From: Phytophthora colocasiae
Taxonomy: Eukaryota > Oomycota > Peronosporomycetes > Peronosporales > Peronosporaceae
Direction: 5' to 3'
Assembly (NCBI GenBank): GCA_018806915.1
Contig: JAGKQI010000031.1
Coordinates: forward strand, 558,001-622,000
DNA length: 64,000 nt
The translations under genes and the position numbers were made by a program. The notes beneath the pieces are model-generated. The model ran no database searches, had not been told where the DNA came from, and was given only the letters and a program-made list of their open reading frames with translations. Below are positions 40,313 to 49,572 of this stretch, in pieces; the stretch's first letter is position 1, and every line of letters starts with the position of its first letter.

Positions 40313-43029
40313 CCAGAAGATAAGTTAGCAAACGTAGCCGCGTGTGAAGTCGACTGCCACACCCTGCTTCCTGCGTCAGCCATTTCGTTATCTTGACCAG
40401 CCACATGCGACGACGACGAATAGAAATTATGATGTACTTCGCATAATCCGAGAAGTCGAAGCAGTAGCTGCGCGTGGTGATTCCTGCTTGACCTGTAGTT
40501 ACTCCAAGCCACCGCAGAAGTGTTATCAATCCAAAATCTGACGTGCATCTCGTTGGCGCGACTCGGAACATGCCAATAGTGACTCCAAACAATTGCAGCA
40601 AATACAGCGCTCATCAATTCTCGAACGTTGATGGAGAGGTCCTGAGCGCCGCCTTGTATGAGATCCTTTTCTCGTTTTGTGAATTCCACTTGCAGAAACT
40701 CTCTCTTAGCAGGAAACAAAGCACAAAGGCCATAATCGCTGGCGTCCATTTGCACATGGAAGTCGGGCTCCTGTCGTCGCGTGAATCTTGACAATGGAAT
40801 TGCATTTAACTTGCTAGTGTTGATAATTAGTGTAAACCATTTCAAGTCATCCTTCGCGTCCTCTGACAGATCCACCGCACCGAATCGTGGCGCTTTTCTC
40901 GCTAATGACGCGACACGTTGAAAGAACGGTGGTGCTTGGCGTATGCAAGTAACCACATGCCGGAGACTACCGAGGAGTTTTTGCAAATGTGTCCGCGTCG
41001 TTCGACGACGTCCCAACATTTCCTTAATGCGCTGCGTGGCCTTCGCCACCTTCTCTTTAGGCATAGATATCGTAAGAGATAGATCCCACTCCAATCCGAG
41101 TGCACGGCCACAAGTGAACCAACTCGTGAATTTCTTGTCATTGCAAGCATTGGGGCCTAGAACAGCCACCATAGACTGCCTAAGTGCAATGTGGGCTTCC
41201 GACAGTCGAGAACCAATGTCTGGTTCAATGCATACGTGGTCGTCGCACCAAGCCTTCGCATCAAAATTGAGGCGTGCTGCTTGTGGCTGACAAGGCCATT
41301 CGGGAGCTGAGTTCGAATACAGGTGGTTGATTGCTGCTCCCCCCACAGCAACCCAGTACGATGACGGGGAATTTTTCCATCCAAAAGGACAACAAAGATC
41401 GACAATAAGTATTCCCAACTCAGGAATCGTTCCGGCAAAGCGACCCACAGCAATGGCTGCTATTGGAATGTGACGGAATGCTCCATTTACATCTCCAGTC
41501 ATCATCCGTTGTAGCTCCGGGAATATTTCGGCCACATCTAGTACACGATTAGACAGTGCGTCCGCACCATCGTACGAAACCTCAACATCAAGATCCGAAG
41601 TGGTGTTGTCATTGACAGATTCGCCGGGCGGGAATGATAAATCATGAATGATTCGGGTATCCACTGTCAGATCAATGTCTCCTTTTTGAACAGCGCCGAA
41701 TGGACTGCAAGTTACATCCTGTAGCGACGAAAGCAAATCGATGTCGAGGATGAGATATCGGTTAGCATCTTGTCCTGCCCGTAGATGTTTGATTATCACG
41801 TTGAGAGCACGTTTCGCCGACCCGTGATTAGGAGGAGGCACGCTCTGTTTCGGAAACGCAGACTTCCACTCAGGTGTAACTCCATTGTGTACAATGCTGT
41901 ACCATCTCGATCTATGCGGATAGCTGTTCCAGGAACTCGCATTCGAAGGAACTTCGAGCGACTTGTTCGGTCGTGGATCAATCTCTGTTTCGTTGCGCAA
42001 TATACGCACAAAGGCAGGTAGCTGCATACCCGTTTTCCGAATAAGCTGACTATAAGCGGACTGCTTGTTCCGATCGATTAAGTATTTCACGCTGCCATTC
42101 CTCACAGTCGCAGCGGGCATAGCTTTTGGTGGTGAAAGCCCATGCTCCTTGAGTACCGAATTTAGTGCCTCTTGCGCTGACTCCGTATGTACTGCCGCTA
42201 TACGCCGGCGAATAAGTGTAGTTCGATCGTAATGCTTTTGCTTGGATCTTATGAAATCTGCAAGTGTAGCAGAGTTGCATCTCGACGAACATTTCAATTC
42301 TTCATCACCGCTGGAGCTGTGATTCCCCAAAGAGCTGCATTGCGAGAGTTCGCTTCCGGACAATTTTTCCGTCCGTAAGCATAGCCTGGGTGATGTTTGA
42401 GGTACAAGGGGCAACGCTGCTGGTTGAATGAGAACTCTGCTTGTAACAACTGAGTCGAAGGTGGACCGTTTCGGGATATTGATCGTATCGGGTGCTCTCA
42501 AGGTGGACGAGCTTGAAGGAATGATCCTTTCAAGTAGGCCAATGTTGGACGGACTCACAAGATTGATCTTGTTGAGTAATCCATTGGTAGGCGGATTCAT
42601 AGGAATGATCCTACTGAATGGGCCAGTGGTGGACGGACTAACAGGAATGTTCCTGCTGAGTGGTCCAATGGTAGACGGACTAACAGGATTGATCCTGTTG
42701 AGTGGTCCAATGGAGGACGGACTTACAGGATTGATCCTGCTGAGTGGTCCAGTGGTAGACGGACTAACAGGATTGATCCTACTAAGTAGTCCGTCGTCGG
42801 AGGGTCTCAAAGGATTGTTCCTTCCGAGCGCTCCCTGGGTGGATATCGACGCCGAAACGAGGACACCTAGCGTTCTGGAGTTGGTTGAACGTGAAGGAGA
42901 TGTCAATTCTCGCATATCGTGACCACTAGTGTCCTTCACGGCCATTTGCCCAAACCCAATAGCTGTTTTTGCCGAATCCGCAAATTCTGGTGCTTCCATA
43001 GGTTGGTACACATCCATGGACAGGTCCTT
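40174..43029 (-). CDS. DIRS reverse transcriptase / RNase H
   Basis: 951 aa from the ATG at 43029 (the frame is open from 43071 on). The N-terminal third has seven or so 15-residue repeats (NPVSPSTTGPLSRI type). Reverse transcriptase follows ('FGAVQKGDIDLTVDTRIIHDLSFP', 'GDVNGAFRHIPI', catalytic 'AWCDDHVC'), then RNase H ('FHVQMDASDYGLCALF', 'NVRELMSAV', 'WIDNTSAVAWS') as in DIRS elements; there is no integrase. An in-frame TGA at 43072-43074 is all that separates it from Gag. Confidence 0.9.
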   Translation of the reverse strand, partial: KDLSMDVYQPMEAPEFADSAKTAIGFGQMAVKDTSGHDMRELTSPSRSTNSRTLGVLVSASISTQGALGRNNPLRPSDDGLLSRINPVSPSTTGPLSRINPVSPSSIGPLNRINPVSPSTIGPLSRNIPVSPSTTGPFSRIIPMNPPTNGLLNKINLVSPSNIGLLERIIPSSSSTLRAPDTINIPKRSTFDSVVTSRVLIQPAALPLVPQTSPRLCLRTEKLSGSELSQCSSLGNHSSSGDEELKCSSRCNSATLADFIRSKQKHYDRTTLIRRRIAAVHTESAQEALNSVLKEHGLSPPKAMPAATVRNGSVKYLIDRNKQSAYSQLIRKTGMQLPAFVRILRNETEIDPRPNKSLEVPSNASSWNSYPHRSRWYSIVHNGVTPEWKSAFPKQSVPPPNHGSAKRALNVIIKHLRAGQDANRYLILDIDLLSSLQDVTCSPFGAVQKGDIDLTVDTRIIHDLSFPPGESVNDNTTSDLDVEVSYDGADALSNRVLDVAEIFPELQRMMTGDVNGAFRHIPIAAIAVGRFAGTIPELGILIVDLCCPFGWKNSPSSYWVAVGGAAINHLYSNSAPEWPCQPQAARLNFDAKAWCDDHVCIEPDIGSRLSEAHIALRQSMVAVLGPNACNDKKFTSWFTCGRALGLEWDLSLTISMPKEKVAKATQRIKEMLGRRRTTRTHLQKLLGSLRHVVTCIRQAPPFFQRVASLARKAPRFGAVDLSEDAKDDLKWFTLIINTSKLNAIPLSRFTRRQEPDFHVQMDASDYGLCALFPAKREFLQVEFTKREKDLIQGGAQDLSINVRELMSAVFAAIVWSHYWHVPSRANEMHVRFWIDNTSAVAWSNYRSSRNHHAQLLLRLLGLCEVHHNFYSSSSHVAGQDNEMADAGSRVWQSTSHAATFANLSSGWSQVQIPDGSRDLSRLWALYYEQGHLHDHPGSIIPALGLNGSRGV
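42515..42830 (-). repeat. 45-bp tandem repeats in DIRS pol
   Basis: About seven imperfect units of 45 bp encoding (I)NPVSPSTTGPLSR-like 15-mers. They keep the frame open and probably form an unstructured linker between Gag and reverse transcriptase. Confidence 0.8.
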
Positions 43030-43071
43030 CATCTGTGGAGTGGTTAGACCTGAGTACAACTCCTGACACCA

Positions 43072-43716
43072 TCATTCCATGTCCTTCGATAAGCCACCGT
43101 AATGATTGACGATAAACTCCCGAGCGACGTCTGGCAAGGTAGCAGGCTTGAAATGACAAAGGTGCTTGATAATACAATTGCCGTCTCTACCTCTGCAACC
43201 TTGAGCCGACAGAAAGCGCAAGCAGATTTCCTTTTGGCCCTGCTTAGGTAGCACCTTACGAACTTCTGCTGGAATAGACACCCGTTTTTCCTGTGTATGT
43301 GCTCGAAACCCACGGGAACTTCTTCCCGGTCCAGCTCTTGCGGCTTTTACCATGGTGAGTACGTCTTGACGAAGTATCGCTTGATGGACACGAACAAACG
43401 ACTCATGCGACGCAGAGAAATGATCTTTTATCGACTTTGTCGTATCCCAATTGCCATCAACAGTGTAGACTCGGAATAATTCCAACTGATCGTCAATCCA
43501 GGACGTAATTTCAGTTAGTGAACCTGCTGATATGGGCAATTCCGTAACTCGCAGCTCTCCTAGAAACCTTAACGCAGCTTCAAGCGTCAGATATACTTCC
43601 GGTTGGTAGAGCTGCCTGGCAATGTTGCAGAGTACTTCGACTGCTCCAACCAGCTCCGCAAAACTAGCAGCCTCTGTTGGCACGGGAAGCACATTCTTCT
43701 TCGAGAAGTCGCTCAT
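43072..43716 (-). CDS. DIRS Gag-like protein
   Basis: 214 aa from the ATG at 43716 (MSDFSKKNVL). Helical N-terminal region and a basic C-terminal half with a Cys-Cys-Cys-His zinc-finger-like set (CLRFLSAQGC...CIIKHLCHF). The stop codon TGA is followed in the same frame by the RT/RNase H sequence, so a Gag-Pol fusion could be made by readthrough. Confidence 0.7.
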   Translation of the reverse strand: MSDFSKKNVLPVPTEAASFAELVGAVEVLCNIARQLYQPEVYLTLEAALRFLGELRVTELPISAGSLTEITSWIDDQLELFRVYTVDGNWDTTKSIKDHFSASHESFVRVHQAILRQDVLTMVKAARAGPGRSSRGFRAHTQEKRVSIPAEVRKVLPKQGQKEICLRFLSAQGCRGRDGNCIIKHLCHFKPATLPDVAREFIVNHYGGLSKDME

Positions 43717-43786
43717 GTCACAACGTCTGACACGTTCTCGTTTTTCAATCTCCGTCACACGTACGAAATGTAGCACCGAAAGGCCT

Positions 43787-45025
43787 CTAGTGCCAAAATC
43801 CCAACCGTATAAGCCTCGCAGGACAGCAGGGTGTGGGAAAAAGCCGAATTTTTTTCCAATAAATCTGAACAAACTCCATAAACCGTTGAGCAGTCATACA
43901 AGCGTACTTACCGGTAGCGAGGACGAGATGGATCGCTGTCTGTGTGCTCGACGCTTGGAACTCATGCTTATTTCCAACTTCCTCAGTGCTGCTAACTCCG
44001 ATTTGTGTCGAGGAGTGCAAGATTGGATCTGTTCTTCGTATTGAAGTGAGCTGGTCAATGTCTTCTTCCAGCTCCAAGCCTCGAGCACAAACAACTGGAG
44101 GGCTCCTAATCGGTTTGGGCGTAATTCGATTGCTTTCTTTTAATCGTCTTCGCTTCTTGGGTGGTCCCGTAGTTTCCTTAAGCGGAGTTGCGTTCTCGTC
44201 GTCCTCTGACTCACTTAAACCATCGCTCAAAGCAGCGTCCGTCGCTGTCGCGTCGTACGCGTTGCGTTTCGGTGGTAGTGGAGCGTTGTTGAGTTGATGT
44301 TCGACAACATCAAAGATTGTATCACCAAATTGAACGCCCCTTGGCGACGGCCGGCCGCCCTCCTTGTAAAACACATAGTCCAGAATGTGGCGAATCGTTA
44401 ATTGCGAAACGTCAAAGCTCCCAATATCCAATAGTGGTACCATCTTGGTCTCGTCAATGGCTTTAACCCCAATATCATCGAGAAGTTTCTTCGAGTCACG
44501 TGTAGCGGTTTCCCCAAGACCATTAAAGGCATTATACACACGTTCGTGGACCCTCATCATTTCCTGCGGCATCATGAGGCTGGTACTGACCCCTCCACAT
44601 GGCTGCATTGCATAGACCTCTACAGCGACATCTTGAGTGTAATCCGGCCTGTACTCCACAGCAACCTCTGTACAACCGAAATTCACATCTAGTAGCCCTA
44701 CTTGATTTCCAGCGTCCCACTTGTAGCCAACCACTAGCCCATAGTCCCACACTCGAGGGCCTCCGGGCCGCACTCGGGAGGTACAGATTACGCTGCCGAC
44801 AAAAGTCCCTGCGCCATCCATTGCTTCCTCAGCAGTGACGATTCGATGTGCTATCTCTTCCTCCTTCAGCTCAACCGTCTCAGCTTGCTGCTCTTTCCAA
44901 CGCCCACTTCGCACAAGCTTCACCTTGAGCAAGCCTCCACTGGCACACGTCCCCGCAACTCGGCCGTAGGTGAAACCAACGGCGCTGAAAATGCCTGGTC
45001 GAAGATAAAAATAACGTGGCGCCAT
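43787..45025 (-). CDS. DIRS ORF0, unknown protein with RYFYLRPG start
   Basis: 412 aa, beginning MAPRYFYLRPGIFSAVG. No domain recognised; the middle has 'VWDYGLVVGYKWDAGNQVGLLDVNFG', which resembles a small beta-barrel (chromo/Tudor-like) fold, and the C-terminal third is Ser/Arg-rich. A good GTAAGT donor at 43906-43911 and CAG acceptor near 43870 suggest a ~40-nt intron close to the end that would change the last residues. The RYFYxRPG start is shared with the piggyBac protein at 25846. Confidence 0.6.
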   Translation of the reverse strand: MAPRYFYLRPGIFSAVGFTYGRVAGTCASGGLLKVKLVRSGRWKEQQAETVELKEEEIAHRIVTAEEAMDGAGTFVGSVICTSRVRPGGPRVWDYGLVVGYKWDAGNQVGLLDVNFGCTEVAVEYRPDYTQDVAVEVYAMQPCGGVSTSLMMPQEMMRVHERVYNAFNGLGETATRDSKKLLDDIGVKAIDETKMVPLLDIGSFDVSQLTIRHILDYVFYKEGGRPSPRGVQFGDTIFDVVEHQLNNAPLPPKRNAYDATATDAALSDGLSESEDDENATPLKETTGPPKKRRRLKESNRITPKPIRSPPVVCARGLELEEDIDQLTSIRRTDPILHSSTQIGVSSTEEVGNKHEFQASSTQTAIHLVLATGKYACMTAQRFMEFVQIYWKKIRLFPTPCCPARLIRLGFWH

Positions 45026-45070
45026 CGAAGCCTGAAGGTGAAGACGTCCGACAAAGGTTCCTTGGAGGTT

Positions 45071-45217
45071 TTAGCTGGGGCCTGGAGATTTGAGAAATGA
45101 GCCTAGTGCTCACTCCTCTTGAACTCTCGTAGCTATCTATAGATTCACTAACGACATTGGGAAACTTTGCTTTCGTCCGCAACTCCTTTTCATCCGTTTC
45201 CTCCGCAACCGACAATT
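45071..45217 (-). repeat. A1 split direct repeat
   Basis: 147-bp 5' terminal repeat of the DIRS-like element; presumed to hold its promoter. Confidence 0.92.
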
Positions 45218-45721
45218 GGCTCAACATCGATGGGTTTAAGCTCGAAAACGTAATTAATGTTGCGTACAGAACGGAGAAGACGAATCTTCAAGCTCAACTC
45301 GAGCTTGAGTTTCCCTCCGCTACGAGGCAGTAACTTCCGTTCAACATCATCACCGATCGGACTGCTCAGACATTGCTCAAAGCACTTCATGTACATGTAC
45401 AGGAACAGTAAGAACGAGAAACAAAACAAAAGAAACCCATACTGACCGAAACATAGTCCGATGCTGAAGCGTCCACGAAGATGTTGGCTGAAGTGACGTA
45501 GTCTTCCTTAGCTAGAAATCCAGTTTGCCTATTTTTCGTGTGTTAGGAATATAGAAGTATCTACTGAGCTCAACAACTTACCACTGTTTCTTGCTCGATC
45601 GGTCTTCCAGCCAAATGTTCACCTGGCCACTTTTCAGCGATATCACGTAGCGATAGCTTGCGTCGGAGTTCGAAGAGAAGACTGTGACGCCTTCGACTTG
45701 GGAATCAGGAAGCTTTGACAT
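45218..45721 (-). pseudogene. Copy G of the head-coil-jelly-roll family, 5' part
   Basis: Exon 1 (45582-45721, MSKLPDSQVEG), exon 2 (45447-45528) and the first 167 nt of exon 3 (45218-45384, 'CFEQCLSSPIG...YVFELKPIDVEP'). Introns have GTAAGT and GTCAGT donors and are intact. The DIRS-like element interrupts exon 3 exactly between the head and the coiled coil. Without it the gene would encode 289 aa with no lesion. Confidence 0.88.
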
Positions 45722-46075
45722 TCCTAAGGCGTGGAAGAACTTTGCAATGAGTGTTTGCAATTTGGAATCTTTCAAACTGGGCTCCATCGACGAAGAAAGA
45801 ATTCAAATACGAGTTTGACGCCGTTGTGTCAATGCCTGGGTTTCACGTGTTCCGATACGCCAGTTGGGAGCAGCATAACGGGGGGATTGTTTTCGACATT
45901 GGAACTTTCTGTTGTCCTAGTGAAGATAATAAAACTACGGGTTCAACATCCCCATGATCTTCTTCAAAAAAGAAGATCTTGATGTGATGTAAGATTTGTG
46001 AAAGAAAAAAAAAATGTTCCGTTTTGACTGTTAAATTTGTTTTGTGCCAGCAAAACAATATCGTAATGTTCCAGT
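45722..46075. other. Spacer between copies G and H
   Basis: AT-rich spacer. A short frame on the plus strand (about 45751-45957) has some protein-like character ('MPGFHVFRYASWEQHNGG') but no recognised family. Confidence 0.4.
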
Positions 46076-46729
46076 TCAGCACCAGGGTCCGATCCGTGCA
46101 ATCGTCAAATAGGACGGCATATTCGGGATAGCAGACGTGTTGGTGCACAAAACGCTCAAGTTGGCACCTTCGTAGACCCGAACGACACACATCAGCAAAC
46201 AACTAATTTGGCGCGAACTGTAGCCTCGAAACGTAGGGTACGAAGAATCTGAAGCTGCTAGTTGAAGAGTCTTCGCGTCCATCTGCAGCAAAATCGACCC
46301 ACAACTTCCATTCCCCGCGGTAAAATGGTTCACCACAACGCCAATGGAATAAAGACCAGAGATCAGGACTTTGATCGACGTCCTGTCTTCACTTAGCACG
46401 AAATTCTCTTGATACTTAGGCATCTTTTTCCATTGCAGTTTTGAATCCATCAACGCTTCGCTTTCAATGTAAAGGAAGGCAGTTGTATCCGAGTTAATTT
46501 TCGCACGCAATTGTTCCAGCTCTTCTTGTTGATCCTTCAGTTTCGATTCCAAAATATCAATCCTGTCAACAGCAATCGGCTTCAACTCGAAAACATTCTT
46601 GATCCTGCGAGTGGAACTGAGAAAACGGATCGTCAAGATCATTTCGAGCTTGAGTTTGTTGCCGTTTTGAGGTACCAACTTGCGATCGAAATCACGGCCC
46701 CCCAAGTTGTGGTCCATACATCCGCTGCA
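46076..46729 (-). pseudogene. Copy H of the head-coil-jelly-roll family, exon 3
   Basis: Complete exon 3 with head end ('KLVPQNGNKLKLEMILTIRF'), coiled coil 'IDILESKLKDQQEELEQLRA' and jelly roll ('TSIKVLISGLYSIGVVVNH', 'PSYLTIARIG'), open to the stop at 46076. The acceptor side has changed to CACAG-T-TGC, adding one base before the usual TGC and putting exon 3 out of frame with exon 2. A Crypton lies between this exon and exon 2. Closest to copy D. Confidence 0.8.
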
Positions 46730-46763
46730 ACTGTGATATTTTTTCAGATTTTACATACAGAGT

Positions 46764-46784
46764 TGTGATATGAAACTATCACAC
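46764..46784. repeat. Left Crypton end palindrome
   Basis: TGTGATATGAAACTATCACAC, an imperfect inverted repeat matching the right-end site at 49150-49171. A related internal site (TGTGATAGTCGACAATCACA) is at 46866-46885, and ACTATCACACTTGAC at 46775-46789 recurs inverted at 46860-46874. Candidate recombinase binding sites. Confidence 0.6.
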
Positions 46785-46933
46785 TTGACTGAAGTGCGCT
46801 GCAATATGGATTTAGCAAACTTGGATTGAGTATAGTCTCGTAAAAGCTGGTAGATTTACGTCAAGTGTGATAGTCGACAATCACAGTGGCGGCGACCTTT
46901 GGCTGAGGAGTTTTTATTCACACATCAAAAACA

Positions 46934-49093
46934 ATGGCGCGCGGGAAAAAGCGACGTGTAAATGACTGCGTTGATGGAGCTGCAGTGGCTCAAGTTCTAC
47001 AGTCCAAGCGAACGAACACAAGTACCAAACGAACGTATCAGTCTAAGGTAAAGACGATTATCGCGTGGTTAGCTGAGCATCACCCCAGTGCCATTGATGT
47101 AGAACGCGAAACTTTGCAACTTCCATTGGCTAAAAGCATAGTGCTCGATTTTTTTGGTTATATATGCAGTCCAGCAAACACATGCGACCAGGATGGCATT
47201 CATGCCAATGATGCACCAAGTGTTCCACTGTCAGTATCGTGTGTGTGGGGATACCGGAGCGCTCTAGTCGATGTGTACCATTCTCGCCTACTGGATCTAG
47301 AGAGTTCTCTGGACACTGAGCTGCGTCGAATGCTGGAAGGCTACGAGAAAGTGATCAATCGTTTAAAGAGGCGTGGGCTAATGAAGATTAAAGAAGGCAA
47401 ACGTGATCTCAAAAGTTCAGGATACGGTATCCTTGCATTAAAGCTGATGAAAGATGCACCAACGCGAAAAGGACAGTCTTGGTCTACAATTATGTTTGGC
47501 TGGGGATATTTCGTGCTGATGTGGAATTTAATGAGTCGATCGGAGTCCGTCGACGCAATAATGCTGCAGCATATTGACTGGTCAGAGGATTGCCTTATCG
47601 TGGAGGAACAGGGTCACAAAGGTGACCAAACTGGAGCTGAGAAGTTTGGCAAGCATGTATATGCAAACCCTTATGAACCGTCACAGTGTCCAATACTTGC
47701 GCTTGCTGTGCTTCTTTTTTCATGTCCAGAGCGTGGGCCCGGAGGCAAGCAGCAACTGTTTCTCAGTGGAGATAATAGAAATCGGTTTGGGCGAATTTTA
47801 CGTCGGATAGTTCTCGCATTAAACGAGGATGAATTGGCGAGTCTCGGGTGCAATACCGAAGATATCGGCACTCACAGTTTGAGGAAAGGAAGTAGTTCTT
47901 ATGCACTTGGGCAAGTAAATGGACCAACACCTGTCTCGGTCTACTTACGAATGGGGCAAAGTCTGGGGAAATTAAAAGATCGCTATATTCACTTTGGAGA
48001 GGGAGCTGATCAGCTGTGTGGGCGGATGATTGCCGGTTTACCCTTTAGTTCTGAGAGGTTTGCTGTGCTCCCGCCCCATTTTCCTAGCTCAATAACCAGT
48101 CAAATGGATATTCAGTACTGGAATACGATAGTAAGTGGCTATTCGAACTATCCCCGTGGTATTCAATCTGCTTTCCCTTTCTTTCTGGCATCAATTATCT
48201 ACCATGAACAATTTCTTCGTGACACATTACTGGGTTCCCATCCAATTTTTAAGGCGCGGATATTTACAGCGAATGGACTACTACATCAGCAGCGCGGGAT
48301 ATCTATATTAGCTATTGGTGTTTGCAGTAGCACCGGCATGAAAACAACTGGTATCCCCGCGCATCTTGCCATTGCAAAACAAGTTGACCAGTTACGGGAT
48401 GAAATAAAGACGCTTCGTCACGAAATGATTGGTCTGAAGACTGATATGACTGGTTCACTACCCCAAAACGTCGCGTCATTGGTGGTCAGTGAATTACGAC
48501 AAAACTTTGTAGTTAATGGCGTTGTTCCGGTATCGCTTCGGGATATCGACTCTAGAATTGATGAGTTGCGAGCTAATCTCGCAGCAGAATTTCGTCAGGT
48601 AGTGTGTGGAGTACATTCAAACGCTGAAAACCTCACTACACCATCTCCTCAAACCCAACCTACATCCTGGAAAACGTGGAATTGGGGGGATGGTCTGCTG
48701 TACCATTCCGTGCCAATGAATTGGGAGTTTCCTGCTCGAACTAGTGTAAAGGCAATGTGGAATTTGTGGTTTTTTGGGGATAAACACACCGGTATTCGGC
48801 CCTATCGACTGCTCAGCAAGCAACATGATATCAAATCAGAGCACAAGATGCGGCATTCCCGCGTACAAAAGGTGATGCAGTATTTACAACAGCTTGCAGA
48901 GGAGAGTAGTTTGCTTAATGGTGCCGCCACAATATCGGACATGCAGCTCGATGCTGCTGATCAAGTGTTCAGCAACGCGTTTGCTATCTTGCTGTCAAAG
49001 GTATATACAACAGCACCACCCAAGCGTGCTGTTGAGCTGATCTGCGGAACGATCTACAATCGCTTACGTTGTTATCAAAATGCCTTAAGTTAA
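46934..49093 (+). CDS. Crypton tyrosine recombinase with GCR1-like C-terminus
   Basis: 719 aa. N-terminal basic region and SAM-like core-binding domain ('STKRTYQSKVKTIIAWL'), catalytic domain with Arg in 'LMSRSESVD', His-x-x-Arg in 'GTHSLRKGSSSYA' and Tyr in 'LGKLKDRYIHF' as in Crypton recombinases. After a linker and a short coiled coil, residues ~570-650 resemble the GCR1_C DNA-binding domain ('WKTWNWGDGLLYHSVPMNWEFP', 'MWNLWFFGDKHTGIRPYR' as patterns), which fungal and oomycete Cryptons often carry. Uninterrupted frame, so possibly active. Confidence 0.9.
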   Translation: MARGKKRRVNDCVDGAAVAQVLQSKRTNTSTKRTYQSKVKTIIAWLAEHHPSAIDVERETLQLPLAKSIVLDFFGYICSPANTCDQDGIHANDAPSVPLSVSCVWGYRSALVDVYHSRLLDLESSLDTELRRMLEGYEKVINRLKRRGLMKIKEGKRDLKSSGYGILALKLMKDAPTRKGQSWSTIMFGWGYFVLMWNLMSRSESVDAIMLQHIDWSEDCLIVEEQGHKGDQTGAEKFGKHVYANPYEPSQCPILALAVLLFSCPERGPGGKQQLFLSGDNRNRFGRILRRIVLALNEDELASLGCNTEDIGTHSLRKGSSSYALGQVNGPTPVSVYLRMGQSLGKLKDRYIHFGEGADQLCGRMIAGLPFSSERFAVLPPHFPSSITSQMDIQYWNTIVSGYSNYPRGIQSAFPFFLASIIYHEQFLRDTLLGSHPIFKARIFTANGLLHQQRGISILAIGVCSSTGMKTTGIPAHLAIAKQVDQLRDEIKTLRHEMIGLKTDMTGSLPQNVASLVVSELRQNFVVNGVVPVSLRDIDSRIDELRANLAAEFRQVVCGVHSNAENLTTPSPQTQPTSWKTWNWGDGLLYHSVPMNWEFPARTSVKAMWNLWFFGDKHTGIRPYRLLSKQHDIKSEHKMRHSRVQKVMQYLQQLAEESSLLNGAATISDMQLDAADQVFSNAFAILLSKVYTTAPPKRAVELICGTIYNRLRCYQNALS

Positions 49094-49149
49094 CGCAAAC
49101 CTTTTAGAATTCAATATCCAATCAACATCAAGTATTTTCCAAGTATTTG

Positions 49150-49171
49150 TGTGATAAAATCACTATCACAC
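49150..49171. repeat. Right Crypton end palindrome
   Basis: TGTGATAAAATCACTATCACAC spanning 49150-49171 in the text; same half-sites (TGTGATA, TATCACAC) as the left end with a 5-nt-type spacer. Confidence 0.6.
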
Positions 49172-49268
49172 ATGCAGTCATTATATACATTTCTTAAACA
49201 TCTATAGAAACACAAGCGGATACGTACAAGTAAGGATCCTGCTGAATCCGTAAGGTAGCCAAACTTAC

Positions 49269-49552
49269 CAACATATAGTCTGTTGCCGATGAATCCACGA
49301 ATAAGTCGGCAGCGCTGACATAGCTTACCTTGTTTAGAAGTCCTGTTTGCCTGTACCTCGTGTCACAGTAATGAGTTCGTTCTCAGCAGACGAATTTATC
49401 AATTGTACTTACCACTGTTTCTTGCTTGATCGGTTTTCCAGCCAAATGTTCAATTGGTCGCTTTTCAGCGATATCACGTAGCGATAACTTGTCGTCGAGA
49501 GGGGAGAGAACCTCGTGGTGCCTTCGACTCGAGAGTCAGGAAGTTTTGACAT
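49269..49552 (-). pseudogene. Copy H of the head-coil-jelly-roll family, exons 1 and 2
   Basis: Exon 1 (about 49413-49552, MSKLPDSRVEG...NIWLENRSSKKQW) and exon 2 (49269-49350, 'TGLLNKVSYVSAADLFVDSSATDY'). Exon lengths are the family standard 140 and 82 nt. Intron 2 begins GTAAGT at 49268 and is expanded to over 2.5 kb by the Crypton before exon 3 at 46729. Confidence 0.82.
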
Positions 49553-49572
49553 TGTTCAAGAGCAAATTTTAG

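Larger units (their letters stand above)
38956..45217 (-). mobile_element. DIRS/PAT-type tyrosine-recombinase retrotransposon
   Basis: 6262-bp element on the minus strand with the order ORF0, gag, RT/RNase H, tyrosine recombinase. Its ends have the split direct repeat structure A1 (45071-45217) - ORFs - B1 (39164-39223) - A2 (39017-39163) - B2 (38956-39015): the two A copies (147 bp) and the two B copies (60 bp) appear identical. There is no target duplication; the junctions share only ATT (38953-38955, 39161-39163, 45215-45217), as expected of recombinase-mediated insertion of a circular intermediate. It interrupts exon 3 of copy G. Confidence 0.93.
46732..49171 (+). mobile_element. Crypton (tyrosine-recombinase DNA transposon)
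   Basis: A recombinase gene with no reverse transcriptase, lying inside intron 2 of copy H in the opposite orientation. Outer limits are approximate: imperfect palindromes TGTGATA-n-ACTATCACAC occur at 46764-46784 and 49150-49171, with a further half-site at 46732-46738 next to exon 3. No target duplication or long inverted repeat is seen, as expected for Cryptons. Confidence 0.8.
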
